From Nematostella vectensis (taxonomy: Eukaryota > Cnidaria > Anthozoa > Actiniaria > Edwardsiidae), in contig NC_064048.1 in assembly GCF_932526225.1 (NCBI RefSeq), forward strand, positions 13,153,665-13,217,664: a stretch of DNA of 64,000 bases. Direction: 5' to 3'. Under the pieces are notes generated by a model that did no database searches, was not told where the DNA came from, and saw only the letters and a program-made list of their open reading frames with translations. The translations under genes and the position numbers were made by a program. Below, piece after piece: positions 24,971 through 39,900 of the stretch. Each line of letters starts with the position of its first letter. Within the stretch, counting starts at the first letter, position 1.

Positions 24971-26728
24971 TTAGCTCTTGTGTGCATAAAATATGTACAG
25001 GATCCTGAACAAAGCATGAGCACATCAAAGATGCTGAGAGTACATAAAAATGTCCCTATACCTTCTTTTTATGTCATGACACACCAAGAACAGTATAATT
25101 AAGTATCGATATTTAAAAAAAAAAATAAAGAAAAAAAAATAGGCTATCAGCGGGAATAGAACCCGGGTCGCTGCGTTAGTAGTCAAGTGCCCGCAACGAA
25201 AGACTAACGTGGCATTGCTGAAGGGAATTGTAATGAAAATTACTTTTAATACTATTGGTATCGTAAACTATCCCAAGCAAAGTCACCATCGGACTGGATG
25301 TTACATTCAGGAAAAGCTTCAGGGTTACATTCGGGAATTTGTTTTACGAGTGTAACCTCCAAAAGGTTACAATCGATAATTTTTTTTTGTAAATTCCAAA
25401 AAGTAACATTAGTAAAAATAAAACAGTATACTCGGAAAAAAAGGTATATCAATCTATCGAGCGCTATGCCCTATGTTAGAATCTACTTAATCAAGTTATC
25501 CAAGGAATCTAGTTAGTTCTTGTGTGCATAAAATCTGTACAGGATCCTGAACAAAGCATGAGCACATCAAAGATGCTGAGAGTACATAAAAATGTTCCTA
25601 TACCTTCTTTTTATGTCATGACACACCAAAAACAGTATAATTAAGTATCGATATTTAAAAAAAAAAAAAGAAAAAAAAAAAGGCTTTCAGCGGGAATAGA
25701 ACCCGGGTAGCTGCGTTAGTAGTCAAGTGCCCGCAACGAAAGACTAACGTGGCATTGCTGAAGGGAATTGTAATGAAAATTACTTTTAATGCTATTGGTA
25801 TCGTAAACTATCCCAAGCAAAGTCACCATCGGACTGGAGGTTACATTCGGGAAAAGCTTCAGGGTTACATTCGGGAATTTGATTTACGAGTGTAACCTCC
25901 AAAAGGTTAAAATCGATAATTTTTTTTCCGAATGTAAATTCAAAAAAGTAACATTAGGAAAAATAAAACAGTATACTCGGAAAAAAGGCATATCAATCTA
26001 TCGAGCGCTATGCTCTATGTTACAATCTACTTAATCATGTTATCCAAGGAATCTAGTTAGTTCTTGTGTGCATAAAATATGTACAGGATCCTGAACAAAG
26101 CATGAGCACATCAAAGATGCTGAGAGTACATAAAAATGTCCCTATACCTTCTTTTTATGTCATGACACACCAAGAACAGTATAATTAAGTATCGATATTT
26201 AAAAAAAAAATAAAGAAAAAAAAAATAGGCTATCAGCGGGAATAGAACCCGGGTCGCTGCGTTAGTAGTCAAGTGCCCGCAACGAAAGACTAACGTGGCA
26301 TTGCTGAAGGGAATTGTAATGAAAATTACTTTTAATACTATTGGTATCGTAAACTATCCCAAGCAAAGTCACCATCGGACTGGAGGTTACATTCGGGAAA
26401 AGCTTCAGGGTTACATTCGGGAATTTGTTTTACGAGTGTAACCTCCAAAAGGTTACAATCGATAATTTTTTTTTGTAAATTCAAAAAAGTAACATTAGGA
26501 AAAATAAAACAGTATACTCGGAAAAAAAGGTATATCAATCTATCGAGCGTTATGCTCTATGTTAGAATCTACTTAAACAAGTTATCCAAGGAATCTAGTT
26601 AGTTCTTGTGTGCATAAAATATGTACAGGATCCTGAACAAAGCATGAGCACATCAAAGATGCTGAGAGTACATAAAAATGTCCCCATACCTTCTTTTTAT
26701 GTCATGACACACCAAGAACAGTATAATT

Positions 26729-26741
26729 ATACTACCTAATT
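26729..26741 (+). other. 13-base insertion creating a 14-bp palindrome
   Basis: Between CAGTATAATT and AGGTATCGAT stands the extra ATACTACCTAATT, giving the perfect palindrome TACCTAATTAGGTA (26733-26746). The insert is an almost exact inverted copy of the adjacent AATTAGGTAT, as from a template switch at a small hairpin. The same insertion is at 40304-40316, 40856-40868, 50104-50116 and 60418-60430. One origin followed by spread through duplication is the simplest reading. Confidence 0.8.
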
Positions 26742-27291
26742 AGGTATCGATATTTAAAAAAAAATAAAGAAAAAACATAGGCTATCAGCGGGAATAGAAC
26801 CCGGGTCGCTGCGTTAGTAGTCAAGTGCCCGCAACGAAAGACCAACGTGGCATTGCTGAAGGGAATTGTAATGAAAATTACTTTTAATACTATTGGTATC
26901 GTAAACTATCCCAAGCAAAGTCACCATCGGACTGGAGGTTACATTCGGGAAAAGCTTCAGGGTTACATTCGGGAATTTGTTTTACGAGTGTAACCTCCAA
27001 AAGGTTACAATCGATAATTTTTTTTTGTAAATTCCAAAAAGTAACATTAGGAAAAATAAAACAGTATACTCGGAAAAAAAGGTATATCAATCTATCGAGC
27101 GCTATGCCCTATGTTAGAATCTACTTAATCAAGTTATCCAAGGAATCTAGTTAGTTCTTGTGTGCATAAAATATGTACAGGATCCTGAACAAAGCATGAG
27201 CACATCAAAGATGCTGAGAGTACATAAAAATGTCCCTATACCTTCTTTTTATGTCATGACACACCAAGAACAGTATAATTAAGTATCGATA

Positions 27292-27323
<32 letters not shown>

Positions 27324-30300
27324 TAGGCTATCAGCGGGAATAGAACCCGGGTCGCTGCGTTAGTAGTCAAGTGCCCGCAACGAAAGACTAACGTGGCATT
27401 GCTGAAGGGAATTGTAATGAAAATTACTTTTAATGCTATTGGTATCGTAAACTATCCCAAGCTAAGTCACCATCGGACTGGAGGTTACATTCGGGAAAAG
27501 CTTCAGGGTTACATTCGGGAATTTGATTTACGAGTGTAACCTCCAAAAGGTTACAATCGATAATTTTTTTTCCGAATGTAAATTCAAAAAAGTAACATTA
27601 GGAAAAATAAAACAGTATACTCGGAAAAAAGGTATATCAATCTATCGAGCGCTTGCTCTATGTTACAATCTACTTAATCATGTTATCCAAGGAATCTAGT
27701 TAGTTCTTGTGTGCATAAAATATGTACAGGATCCTGAACAAAGCATGAGCACATCAAAGATGCTGAGAGTACATAAAAATGTCCCTATACCTTCTTTTTA
27801 TGTCATGACACACCAAGAACAGTATAATTAAGTATCGATATTTAAAAAAAAAATAAAGAAAAAAAAATAGGCTATCAGCGGAAATAGAACCCGTTTCACT
27901 GCGTTAGTAGTCAAGTGCCCGCAACGAAAGACTAACGTGGCATTGCTGAAGGGAAATGTAATGAAAATTACTTTTAATACTATTGGTATCGTAAACTATC
28001 CCAAGCAAAGTCACCATCGGACTGGAGGTTACATTCGGGAAAAGCTTCAGGGTTACATTCGGGAATTTGTTTTACGAGTGTAACCTCCAAAAGGTTACAA
28101 TCGATATTTTTTTTGTAAATTCCAAAAAGTAAAATTAGGAAAAATAAAACAGTATACTCGGAAAAAAAGGTATATCAATCTATCGAGCGCTATGCCCTAT
28201 GTTAGAATCTACTTAATCAAGTTATCCAAGGAATCTAGTTAGTTCTTGTGTGCATAAAATATGTACAGGATCCTGAACAAAGCATGAGCACATCAAAGAT
28301 GCTGAGAGTACATAAAAATGTCCCTATACCTTCTTTTTATGTCATGACACACCAAGAACAGTATAATTAAGTATCGATATTTAAAAAAAAAAAAAAAGAA
28401 AAAAAAATAGGCTATCAGCGGGAATAGAACCCGGGTCGCTGCGTTAGTAGTCAAGTGCCCGCAACGAAAGACTAACGTGGCATTGCTGAAGGGAATTGTA
28501 ATGAAAATTACTTTTAATGCTATTGGTATCGTAAACTATCCCAAGCAAAGTCACCATCGGACTGGAGGTTACATTCGGGAAAAGCTTCAGGGTTACATTC
28601 GGGAATTTGATTTACGAGTGTAACCTCCAAAAGGTTACAATCGATAATTTTTTTTCCGAATGTAAATTCAAAAAAGTAACATTAGGAAAAATAAAACAGT
28701 ATACTTGGAAAAAAGGTATATCAATCTATCGAGCGCTTGCTCTATGTTACAATCTACTTAATCATGTTATCCAAGGAATCTAGTTAGTTCTTGTGTGCAT
28801 AAAATATGTACAGGATCCTGAACAAAGCATGAGCACATCAAAGATGCTGAGAGTACATAAAAATGTCCCTATACCTTCTTTTTATGTCATGACACACCAA
28901 GAACAGTATAATTAAGTATCGATATTTAAAAAAAAAATAAAGAAAAAAAATAGGCTATCAGCGGGAATAGAACCCGTTTCGCTGCGTTAGTAGTCAAGTG
29001 CCCGCAACGAAAGACTAACGTGGCATTGCTGAAGGGAAATGTAATGAAAATTACTTTTGATACTATTGGTATCGTAAACTATCCCAAGCAAAGTCACCAT
29101 CGGACTGGAGGTTACATTCGGGAAAAGCTTCAGGGTTACATTCGGGAATTTGTTTTACGAGTGTAACCTCCAAAAGGTTACAATCGATATTTTTTTTGTA
29201 AATTCCAAAAAGTAACATTAGGAAAAATAAAACAGTATACTCGGAAAAACAGGTATATCAATCTATCGAGCGCTATGCTCTATGTTAGAATATACTTAAT
29301 CAAGTTATCCAAAGAATCTAGTTAGTTCTTGTGTGCATAAAATATGTACAGGATCCTGAACAAAGCATGAGCACATCAAAGATGCTGGGAGTACATAAAA
29401 ATGTCCCTATACCTTCTTTTTATGTCATGACTCACCAAGAACAGTATAATTAAGTATCGATATTTAAAAAAAAAATAAAGCAAAAAAATAGGCTATCAGC
29501 GGGAATAGAACCCGGGTCGCTGCGTTAGTAGTCAAGTGCCCGCAACGAAAGACTAACGTGGCATTGCTGAAGGGAATTGTAATGAAAATTACTTTTAATA
29601 CTATTGGTATCGTAAACTATCACAAGCAAAGTCACCATCGGACTGGAGGTTACATTCGGGAAAAGCTTCAGGGTTACATTCGGGAATTTGTTTTACGAGT
29701 GTAACCTTCAAAAGGTTACAATCGATAATTTGTTTTGTAAATTCCAAAAAGTAACATTAGGAAAAAAAAAACAGTATACTCGGAAAAAAAGGTATATCAA
29801 TCTATCGAGCGCTATGCTCTATGTTAGAATCTACTTAATCAAGTTATCCAAGGAATCTAGTTAGTTCTTGTGTGCATAAAATATGTACAGGATCCTGAAC
29901 AAAGCATGAGCACATCAAAGATGCTGAGAGTACATAAAAATGTCCCTATACCTTCTTTTTATGTCATGACACACCAAGAACAGTATAATTAAGTATCGAT
30001 ATTAAAAAAAAAAAAAGAAAAAAAAAATAGGCTATCAGCGGGAATAGAACCCGGGTCGCTGCGTTAGTAGTCAAGTGCCCGCAACGAAAGACTAACGTGG
30101 CATTGCTGAAGGGAATTGTAATGAAAATTACTTTTAATACTATTGGTATCGTAAACTGTCCCAAGCAAATTCACCATCGGACTGGAGGTTACATTCGGGA
30201 AAAGCTTCAGGGTTACATTCGGGAATTTGTTTTACGAGTGTAACCTCCAAAAGGTTACAATCGATAATTTTTTTTTGTAAATTCCAAAAAGTAACATTAG

Positions 30301-33300
30301 GAAAAATAAAACAGTATACTCGGAAAAAAGGTATATCAATCTATCGAGCGCTATGCTCTATGTTAGAATCTACTTAATCAAGTTATCCAAGGAATCTAGT
30401 TAGTTCTTGTGTGCATAAAATATGTTCAGGATCCTGAACAAAGCATGAGCACATCAAAGATGCTGAGAGTACATAAAAATGTCCCTATACCTTCTTTTTA
30501 TGTCATGACACATCAAGAACAGTATAATTAGGTATCGATATTTAAAAAAAAAATAAAGAAAAAAAATAGGCTATCAGTGGGAATAGAACCCGGGTCGCTG
30601 CATTAGTAGTCAAGTGCCCGCAACGAAAGACCAACGTGGCATTGCTGAAGGGAATTGTAATGAAAATTACTTTTAATACTATTGGTATCGTAAACTATCC
30701 CAAGCAAAGTCACCATCGGACTGGAGGTTACATTCGGGAAAAGCTTCAGGGTTACATTCGGGAATTTGTTTTACGAGTGTAACCACCAAAAGGTTACAAT
30801 CGATAATTTTTTTTTTGTAAATTCCAAAAAGTAACATTAGGAAAAATAAAACAGTATACTCGGAAAAAAAGGTATATCAATCTATCGAGCGCTATGCTCT
30901 ATGTTAGAATCTACTTAATCAAGTTATCCAAGGAATCTAGTTAGTTCTTGTGTGCATAAAATATGTACAGGATCCTGAACAAAGCATGAGCACATCAAAG
31001 ATGCTGAGAGTACATAAAAATGTCCCTATACCTTCTTTTTATGTCATGACACACCAAGAACAGTATAATTAAGTATCGATATTTAAAAAAAAATAAAGAA
31101 AAAAAATAGGCTATCAGCGGGAATCGAACCCGGGTCGCTGCGTTAGTAGTCAAGTGCCCGCAACGAAAGACTAACGTGGCATTGCTGAAGGGAATTGTAA
31201 TGAAAATTACTTTTAATACTATTGGTATCGTAAACTATCCCAAGCAAAGTCACCATCGGACTGGAGGTTACATTCGGGAAAAGCTTCAGGGTTACATTCG
31301 GGAATTTGTTTTACGAGTGTAACCACCAAAAGGTTACAATCGATAATTTTTTTTTTGTAAATTCCAAAAAGTAACATTAGGAAAAATAAAACAGTATACT
31401 CGGAAAAAAAGGTATATCAATCTATCGAGCGCTATGCTCTATGTTAGAATCTACTTAATCAAGTTATCCAAGGAATCTAGTTAGTTCTTGTGTGCATAAA
31501 ATATGTACAGGATCCTGAACAAAGCATGAGCACATCAAAGATGCTGAGAGTACATAAAAATGTCCCTATACCTTCTTTTTATGTCATGACACACCAAGAA
31601 CAGTATAATTAAGTATCGATATTTAAAAAAAAATAAAGAAAAAAAATAGGCTATCAGCGGGAATCGAACCCGGGTCGCTGCGTTAGTAGTCAAGTGCCCG
31701 CAACGAAAGACTAACGTGGCATTGCTGAAGGGAATTGTAATGAAAATTACTTTTAATACTATTGGTATCGTAAACTATCCCAAGCAAAGTCACCATCGGA
31801 CTGGAGGTTACATTCGGGAAAAGCTTCAGGGTTACATTCGGGAATTTGTTTTACGAGTGTAACCTCCAAAAGGTTACAATCGATAATTTTTTTTTTGTAA
31901 ATTCCAAAAAGTAACATTAGGAAAAAAAAAACAGTATACTCGGAAAAAAAGGTATATCAATCTATCGAGCGCTATGCTCTATGTTAGAATCTACTTAATC
32001 AAGTTATCCAAGGAATCTAGTTAGTTCTTGTGTGCATAAAATATGTACAGGATCCTGAACAAAGCATGAGCACATCAAAGATGCTGAGAGTACATAAAAA
32101 TGTCCCTATACCTTCTTTTTATGTCATGACACACCAAGAACAGTATAATTAAGTATCGATATTTAAAAAAAAAATAAAGAAAAAAAAATAGGCTATCAGC
32201 GGGAATCGAACCCGGGTAGCTGCGTTAGTAGTCAAGTGCCCGCAACGAAAGACTAACGTGGCATTGCTGAAGGGAATTGTAATGAAAATTACTTTTAATA
32301 CTATTGGTATCGTAAACTATCCCAAGCAAAGTCACCATCGGACTGGAGGTTACATTCGGGAAAAGCTTCAGGGTTACATTCGGGAATTTGATTTACGAGT
32401 GTAACCTCCAAAAGGTTGCAATCGATAATTTTTTTTCCGAATGTAAATTCAAAAAAGTAACATTAGGAAAAATAAAACAGTATACTCGGAAAAAAGGTAT
32501 ATCAATCTATCGAGCGCTATGCTCTATGTTACAATCTACTTAATCATGTTATCCAAGGAATCTAGTTAGTTCTTGTGTGCATAAAATATGTACAGGATCC
32601 TGAACAAAGCATGAGCACATCAAAGATGCTGAGAGTACATAAAAATGTCCCTATACCTTCTTTTTATGTCATGAAACACCAAGAACAGTATAATTAAGTA
32701 TCGATATTTAAAAAAAAAATAAAGAAAAAAAAATAGGCTATCAGCGGGAATAGAACCCGGGTCGCTGCGTTAGTAGTCAAGTGCCCGCAACGAAAGACTA
32801 ACGTGGCATTGCTGAAGGGAATTGTAATGAAAATTACTTTTAATACTATTGGTATCGTAAACTATCCCAAGCAAAGTCACCATCGGACTGGAGGTTACAT
32901 TCAGGAAAAGCTTCAGGGTTACATTCGGGAATTTGTTTTACGAGTGTAACCTCCAAAAGGTTACAATCGATATTTTTTTTTCCGAATGTAAATTCCAAAA
33001 AGTAACATTAGGAAAAATAAAACAGTATACTCGGAAAAAAAGGTATATCAATCTATCGAGCGCTATGCTCTATGTTAGAATCTACTTAATCAAGTTATCC
33101 AAGGAATCTAGTTAGTTCTTGTGTGCATAAAATATGTACAGGATCCTGAACAAAGCATGAGCACATCAAAGATGCTGAGAGTACATAAAAATGTCCCTAT
33201 ACCTTCTTTTTATGTCATGACACACCAAGAACAGTATAATTAAGTATCGATATTTAAAAAAAAAAAAAGAAAAAAAATAGGCTATCAGCGGGAATAGAAC

Positions 33301-36300
33301 CCGGGTCGCTGCGTTAGTAGTCAAGTGCCCGCAACGAAAGACTAACGTGGCATTGCTGAAGGGAATTGTAATGAAAATTACTTTTAATGCTATTGATATC
33401 GTAAACTATCCCAAGCAAAGTCACCATCGGACTGGAGGTTACATTCGAGAAAAGCTTCAGGGTTACATTCGGGAATTTGATTTACGAGTGTAACCTCCAA
33501 AAGGTTACAATCGATAATTTTTTTTCCAAATGTAAATTCAAAAAAGTAACATTAGGAAAAATAAAACAGTATACTCGGAAAAAAGGTATATCAATCTTTC
33601 GAGCGCTATGCTCTATGTTACAATCTACTTAATCATGTTATCCAAGGAATCTAGTTAGTTCTTGTGTGCATAAAATATGTACAGGATCCTGAACAAAGCA
33701 TGAGCACATCAAAGATGCTGAGAGTACATAAAAATGTCCCTATACCTTCTTTTTATGTCATGACACACCAAGAACAGTATAATTAAGTATCGATATTTAA
33801 AAAAAAAGTAAAGAAAAAAAAATAGGCTATCAGCGGGAATCGAACCCGGGTCGCTGCGTTAGTAGTCAAGTGCCCGCAACGAAAGACTAACGTGGCATTG
33901 CTGAAGGGAATTGTAATGAAAATTACTTTTAATACTATTGGTATCGTAAACTATCCCAAGCAAAGTCACCATCGGACTGGAGGTTACATTCGGGAAAAGC
34001 TTCAGGGTTACATTCGGGAATTTGTTTTACGAGTGTAACCTCCAAAAGGTTACAATCGATATTTTTTTTTCCTAATGTAAATTCCAAAAAGTAACATTAG
34101 GAAAAATAAAACAGTATACTCGGAAAAAAAGGTATATCAATCTATCGAGCGCTATGCTCTATGTTAGAATCTACTTAATCAAGTTATCCAAGGAATCTAG
34201 TTAGTTCTTGTGTGCATAAAATATGTACAGGATCCTGAACAAAGCATGAGCACATCAAAGATGCTGAGAGTACATAAAAATGTCCCCATACCTTCTTTTT
34301 ATGTCATGACACACCAAGAACAGTATAATTAGGTATCGATATTTAAAAAAAAATAAAGAAAAAACATAGGCTATCAGCGGGAATAGAACCCGGGTCGCTG
34401 CGTTAGTAGTCAAGTGCCCGCAACGAAAGACCAACGTGGCATTGCTGAAGGGAATTGTAATGAAAATTACTTTTAATACTATTGGTATCGTAAACTATCC
34501 CAAGCAAAGTCACCATCGGACTGGAGGTTACATTCGGGAAAAGCTTCAGGGTTACATTCGGGAATTTGTTTTACGAGTGTAACCTCCAAAAGGTTACAAT
34601 CGATAATTTTTTTTGTAAATTCCAAAAAGTAACATTAGGAAAAATAAAACAGTATACTCGGAAAAAAAGGTATATCAATCTATCGAGCGCTATGCCCTAT
34701 GTTAGAATCTACTTAATCAAGTTATCCAAGGAATCTAGTTAGTTCTTGTGTGCATAAAGTCTGTACAGGATCCTGAACAAAGCATGAGCACATCAAAGAT
34801 GCTGAGAGTACATAAAAATGTCCCTATACCTTCTTTTTATGTCATGACACACCAAGAACAGTATAATTAAGTATCGATATTTAAAAAAAAAATAAAGAAA
34901 AAAAAATAGGCTATCAGCGGGAATAGAACCCGGGTCGCTGCGTTAGTAGTCAAGTGCCCGCAACGAAAGACTAACGTGGCATTGCTGAAGGGAATTGTAA
35001 TGAAAATTACTTTTAATACTATTGGTATCGTAAACTATCCCAAGCAAAGTCACCATCGGACTGGAGGTTACATTCAGGAAAAGCTTCAGGGTTACATTCG
35101 GGAATTTGTTTTACGAGTGTAACCTCCAAAAGGTTACAATCGATATTTTTTTTTCCGAATGTAAATTCCAAAAAGTAACATTAGGAAAAATAAAACAGTA
35201 TACTCGGAAAAAAAAGGTATATCAATCTATCGAGCGCTATGCTCTATGTTAGAATCTACTTAATCAAGTTATCCAAGGAATCTAGTTAGTTCTTGTGTGC
35301 ATAAAATATGTACAGGATCCTGAACAAAGCATGAGCACATCAAAGATGCTGAGAGTACATAAAAATGTCCCCATACCTTCTTTTTATGTCATGACACACC
35401 AAGAACAGTATAATTAGGTATCGATATTTAAAAAAAAATAAAGAAAAAACATAGGCTATCAGAGGGAATAGAACCCGGGTCGCTGCGTTAGTAGTCAAGT
35501 GCCCGCAACGAAAGACCAACGTGGCATTGCTGAAGGGAATTGTAATGAAAATTACTTTTAATACTATTGGTATCGTAAACTATCCCAAGCAAAGTCACCA
35601 TCGGACTGGAGGTTACATTCGGGAAAAGCTTCAGGGTTACATTCGGGAATTTGTTTTACGAGTGTAACCTCAAAAAGGTTACAATCGATAATTTGTTTTC
35701 CGAATGTAAATTCCAAAAAGTAACATTAGGAAAAAAAAAACAGTATACTCGGAAAAAAAGGTATATCAATCTATCGAGCGCTATGCTCTATGTTAGATTC
35801 TACTTAATCAAGTTATCCAAGGAATCTAGTTAGTTCTTGTGTGCATAAAATATGTACAGGATCCTGAACAAAGCATGAGCACATCAAAGATGCTGAGAGT
35901 ACATAAAAATGTCCCTATACCTTCTTTTTATGTCATGACACACCAAGAACAGTATAATTAAGTATCGATATTTAAAAAAAAAATAAAGAAAAAAAATAAG
36001 CTGTCAGCGGGAATCGAACAAGGGTCGCTGTGTTAGTAGTCAAGTGCCCGCAACGAAAGACTAACGTGGCATTGCTGAAGGGAATTGTAATGAAAATTAC
36101 TTTTAATACTATTGGTATCGTAAACTATCCCAAGCAAAGTCACCATCGGACTGGAGGTTACATTCGGGAAAAGCTTCAGGGTTACATTCGGGAATTTGTT
36201 TTACAAGTGTAACCTCCAAAAGGTTACAATCGATAATTTTTTTTTTGTAAATTCCAAAAAGTAACATTAGGAAAAATAAAACAGTATACTCGGAAAAAAA

Positions 36301-36911
36301 GGTATATCAATCTATCGAGCGCTATGCTCTATGTTAGAATCTACTTAATCAAGTTATCCAAGGAATCTAGTTAGTTCTTGTGTGCATAAAATATGTACAG
36401 GATCCTGAACAAAGCATGAGCACATCAAAGATGCTGAGAGTACATAAAAATGTCCCTATACCTTCTTTTTATGTCATGACACACCAAGAACAGTATAATT
36501 AAGTATCGATATTTAAAAAAAAAATAAAGAAAAAAAATAGGCTATCAGCGGGAATCGAACCCGGGTAGCTGCGTTAGTAGTCAAGTGCCCGCAACGAAAG
36601 ACTAACGTGGCATTGCTGAAGGGAATTGTAATGAAAATTACTTTTAATACTATTGGTATCGTAAACTATCCCAAGCAAAGTCACCATCGGACTGGAGGTT
36701 ACATTCGGGAAAAGCTTCAGGGTTACATTCGGGAATTTGTTTTACGAGTGTAACCTCCAAAAGGTTACAATCGATAATTTTTTTTTTGTAAATTCCAAAA
36801 AGTAACATTAGGAAAAATAAAACAGTATACTCGGAAAAAAAGGTATATCAATCTATCGAGCGCTATGCTCTATGTTAGAATCTACTTAATCAAGTTATCC
36901 AAGGAATCTAG

Positions 36912-39900
36912 TTAGTTCTTGTGTGCATAAAATATGTACAGGATCCTGAACAAAGCATGAGCACATCAAAGATGCTGAGAGTACATAAAAATGTCCCTAT
37001 ACCTTCTTTTTATGTCATGACACACCAAGAACAGTATAATTAAGTATCGATATTTGAAAAAAAAATAAAGAAAAAAAAATAGGCTATCAGCGGGAATCGA
37101 ACCCGGGTCGCTGCGTTAGTAGTCAAGTGCCCGCAACGAAAGACTAACGTGGCATTGCTGAAGGGAATTGTAATGAAAATTACTTTTAATACTATTGGTA
37201 TCGTAAACTATCCCAAGCAAAGTCACCATCGGACTGGAGGTTACATTCGGGAAAAGCTTCAGGGTTACATTCGGGAATTTGTTTTACGAGTGTAACCTCC
37301 AAAAGGTTACAATCGATATTTTTTTTTCCGAATGTAAATTCCAAAAAGTAACATTAGGAAAAATAAAACAGTATACTCGGAAAAAAAGGTATATCAATCT
37401 ATCGAGCGCTATGCTCTATGTTAGAATCTACTTAATCAAGTTATCCAAGGAATCTAGTTAGTTCTTGTGTGCATAAAATATGTACAGGATCCTGAACAAA
37501 GCATGAGCACATCAAAGATGCTGAGAGTACATAAAAATGTCCCCATACCTTCTTTTTATGTCATGACACACCAAGAACAGTATAATTAGGTATCGATATT
37601 TAAAAAAAAATAAAGAAAAAACATAGGCTATCAGCGGGAATAGAACCCGGGTCGCTGCGTTAGTAGTCAAGTGCCCGCAACGAAAGACCAACGTGGCATT
37701 GCTGAAGGGAATTGTAATGAAAATTACTTTTAATACTATTGGTATCGTAAACTATCCCAAGCAAAGTCACCATCGGACTGGAGGTTACATTCGGGAAAAG
37801 CTTCAGGGTTACATTCGGGAATTTGTTTTACGAGTGTAACCTCCAAAAGGTTACAATCGATAATTTTTTTTTGTAAATTCCAAAAAGTAACATTAGGAAA
37901 AATAAAACAGTATACTCGGAAAAAAAGGTATATCAATCTATCGAGCGCTATGCCCTATGTTAGAATCTACTTAATCAAGTTATCCAAGGAATCTAGTTAG
38001 TTCTTGTGTGCATAAAGTCTGTACAGGATCCTGAACAAAGCATGAGCACATCAAAGATGCTGAGAGTACATAAAAATGTCCCTATACCTTCTTTTTATGT
38101 CATGACACACCAAGAACAGTATAATTAAGTATCGATATTTAAAAAAAAAAAAGAAAAAAAAATAGGCTATCAGCGGGAATAGAACCCGGGTCGCTGCGTT
38201 AGTAGTCAAGTGCCCGCAACGAAAGACTAACGTGGCATTGCTGAAGGGAATTGTAATGAAAATTACTTTTAATGCTATTGGTATCGTAAACTATCCCAAG
38301 CAAAGTCACCATCGAACTGGAGGTTACATTCGAGAAAAGCTTCAGGGTTACATTCGGGAATTTGATTTACGAGTGTAACCTCCAAAAGGTTACAATCGAT
38401 AATTTTTTTTCCAAATGTAAATTCAAAAAAGTAACATTAGGAAAAATAAAACAGTATACTCGGAAAAAAGGTATATCAATCTATCGAGCGCTATGCTCTA
38501 TGTTACAATCTACTTAATCATGTTATCCAAGGAATCTAGTTAGCTCTTGTGTGCATAAAATATGTACAGGATCCTGAACAAAGCATGAGCACATCAAAGA
38601 TGCTGAGAGTACATAAAAATGTCCCTATACCTTCTTTTTATGTCATGACACACCAAGAACAGTATAATTAAGTATCGATATTTAAAAAAAAAAATAAAGA
38701 AAAAAAAAATAGGCTATCAGCGGGAATAGAACCCGGGTCGCTGCGTTAGTAGTCAAGTGCCCGCAACGAAAGACTAACGTGGCATTGCTGAAGGGAATTG
38801 TAATGAAAATTACTTTTAATACTATTGGTATCGTAAACTATCCCAAGCAAAGTCACCATCGGACTGGAGGTTACATTCAGGAAAAGCTTCAGGGTTACAT
38901 TCGGGAATTTGTTTTACGAGTGTAACCTCCAAAAGGTTACAATCGATAATTTTTTTTTGTAAATTTTAAAAAGTAACATTAGTAAAAATAAAACAGTATA
39001 CTCGGAAAAAAAGGTATATCAATCTATCGAGCGCTATGCTATATGTTAGAATCTACTTAATCAAGTTATCCAAGGAATCTAGTTAGTTCTTGTGTGCATA
39101 AAATCTGTACAGGATCCTGAACAAAGCATGAGCACATCAAAGATGCTGAGAGTACATAAAAATGTTCCTATACCTTCTTTTTATGTCATGACACACCAAG
39201 AACAGTATAATTAAGTATCGATATTTAAAAAAAAAAAAAGAAAAAAAAAAAGGCTTTCATCGGGAATAGAACCCGGGTAGCTGCGTTAGTAGTCAAGTGC
39301 CCGCAACGAAAGACTAACGTGGCATTGCTGAAGGGAATTGTAATGAAAATTACTTTTAATGCTATTGGTATCGTAAACTATCCCAAGCAAAGTCACCATC
39401 GGACTGGAGGTTACATTCGGGAAAAGCTTCAGGGTTACATTCGGGAATTTGATTTACGAGTGTAACCTCCAAAAGGTTAAAATCGATAATTTTTTTTCCG
39501 AATGTAAATTCAAAAAAGTAACATTAGGAAAAATAAAACAGTATACTCGGAAAAAAGGCATATCAATCTATCGAGCGCTATGCTCTATGTTACAATCTAC
39601 TTAATCATGTTATCCAAGGAATCTAGTTAGTTCTTGTGTGCATAAAATATGTACAGGATCCTGAACAAAGCATGAGCACATCAAAGATGCTGAGAGTACA
39701 TAAAAATGTCCCTATACCTTCTTTTTATGTCATGACACACCAAGAACAGTATAATTAAGTATCGATATTTAAAAAAAAAATAAAGAAAAAAAAAATAGGC
39801 TATCAGCGGGAATAGAACCCGGGTCGCTGCGTTAGTAGTCAAGTGCCCGCAACGAAAGACTAACGTGGCATTGCTGAAGGGAATTGTAATGAAAATTACT

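Larger units (their letters stand above)
23344..36911 (+). repeat. 25-monomer higher-order unit (~13.6 kb), copy 1
   Basis: Starts: 23344, 23890, 24429, 24971, 25513, 26057, 26599, 27151, 27700, 28239, 28784, 29322, 29861, 30400, 30941, 31481, 32021, 32566, 33112, 33655, 34201, 34739, 35286, 35830 and 36371. Markers in order: GTCTGTACAGG (24429), 13-base insertion (26599), GCGCTTGCTC (27151), CCCGTTTCACTGCG (27700), CCCGTTTCGCTGCG (28784), GACTCACC with AAAGCAAAA (29322), AAACTGTCCC (29861), ATGTTCAGG (30400), near-identical neighbours at 30941 and 31481, GTCTGTACAGG again (34739) and TCAGAGGGAAT (35286). Confidence 0.85.
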
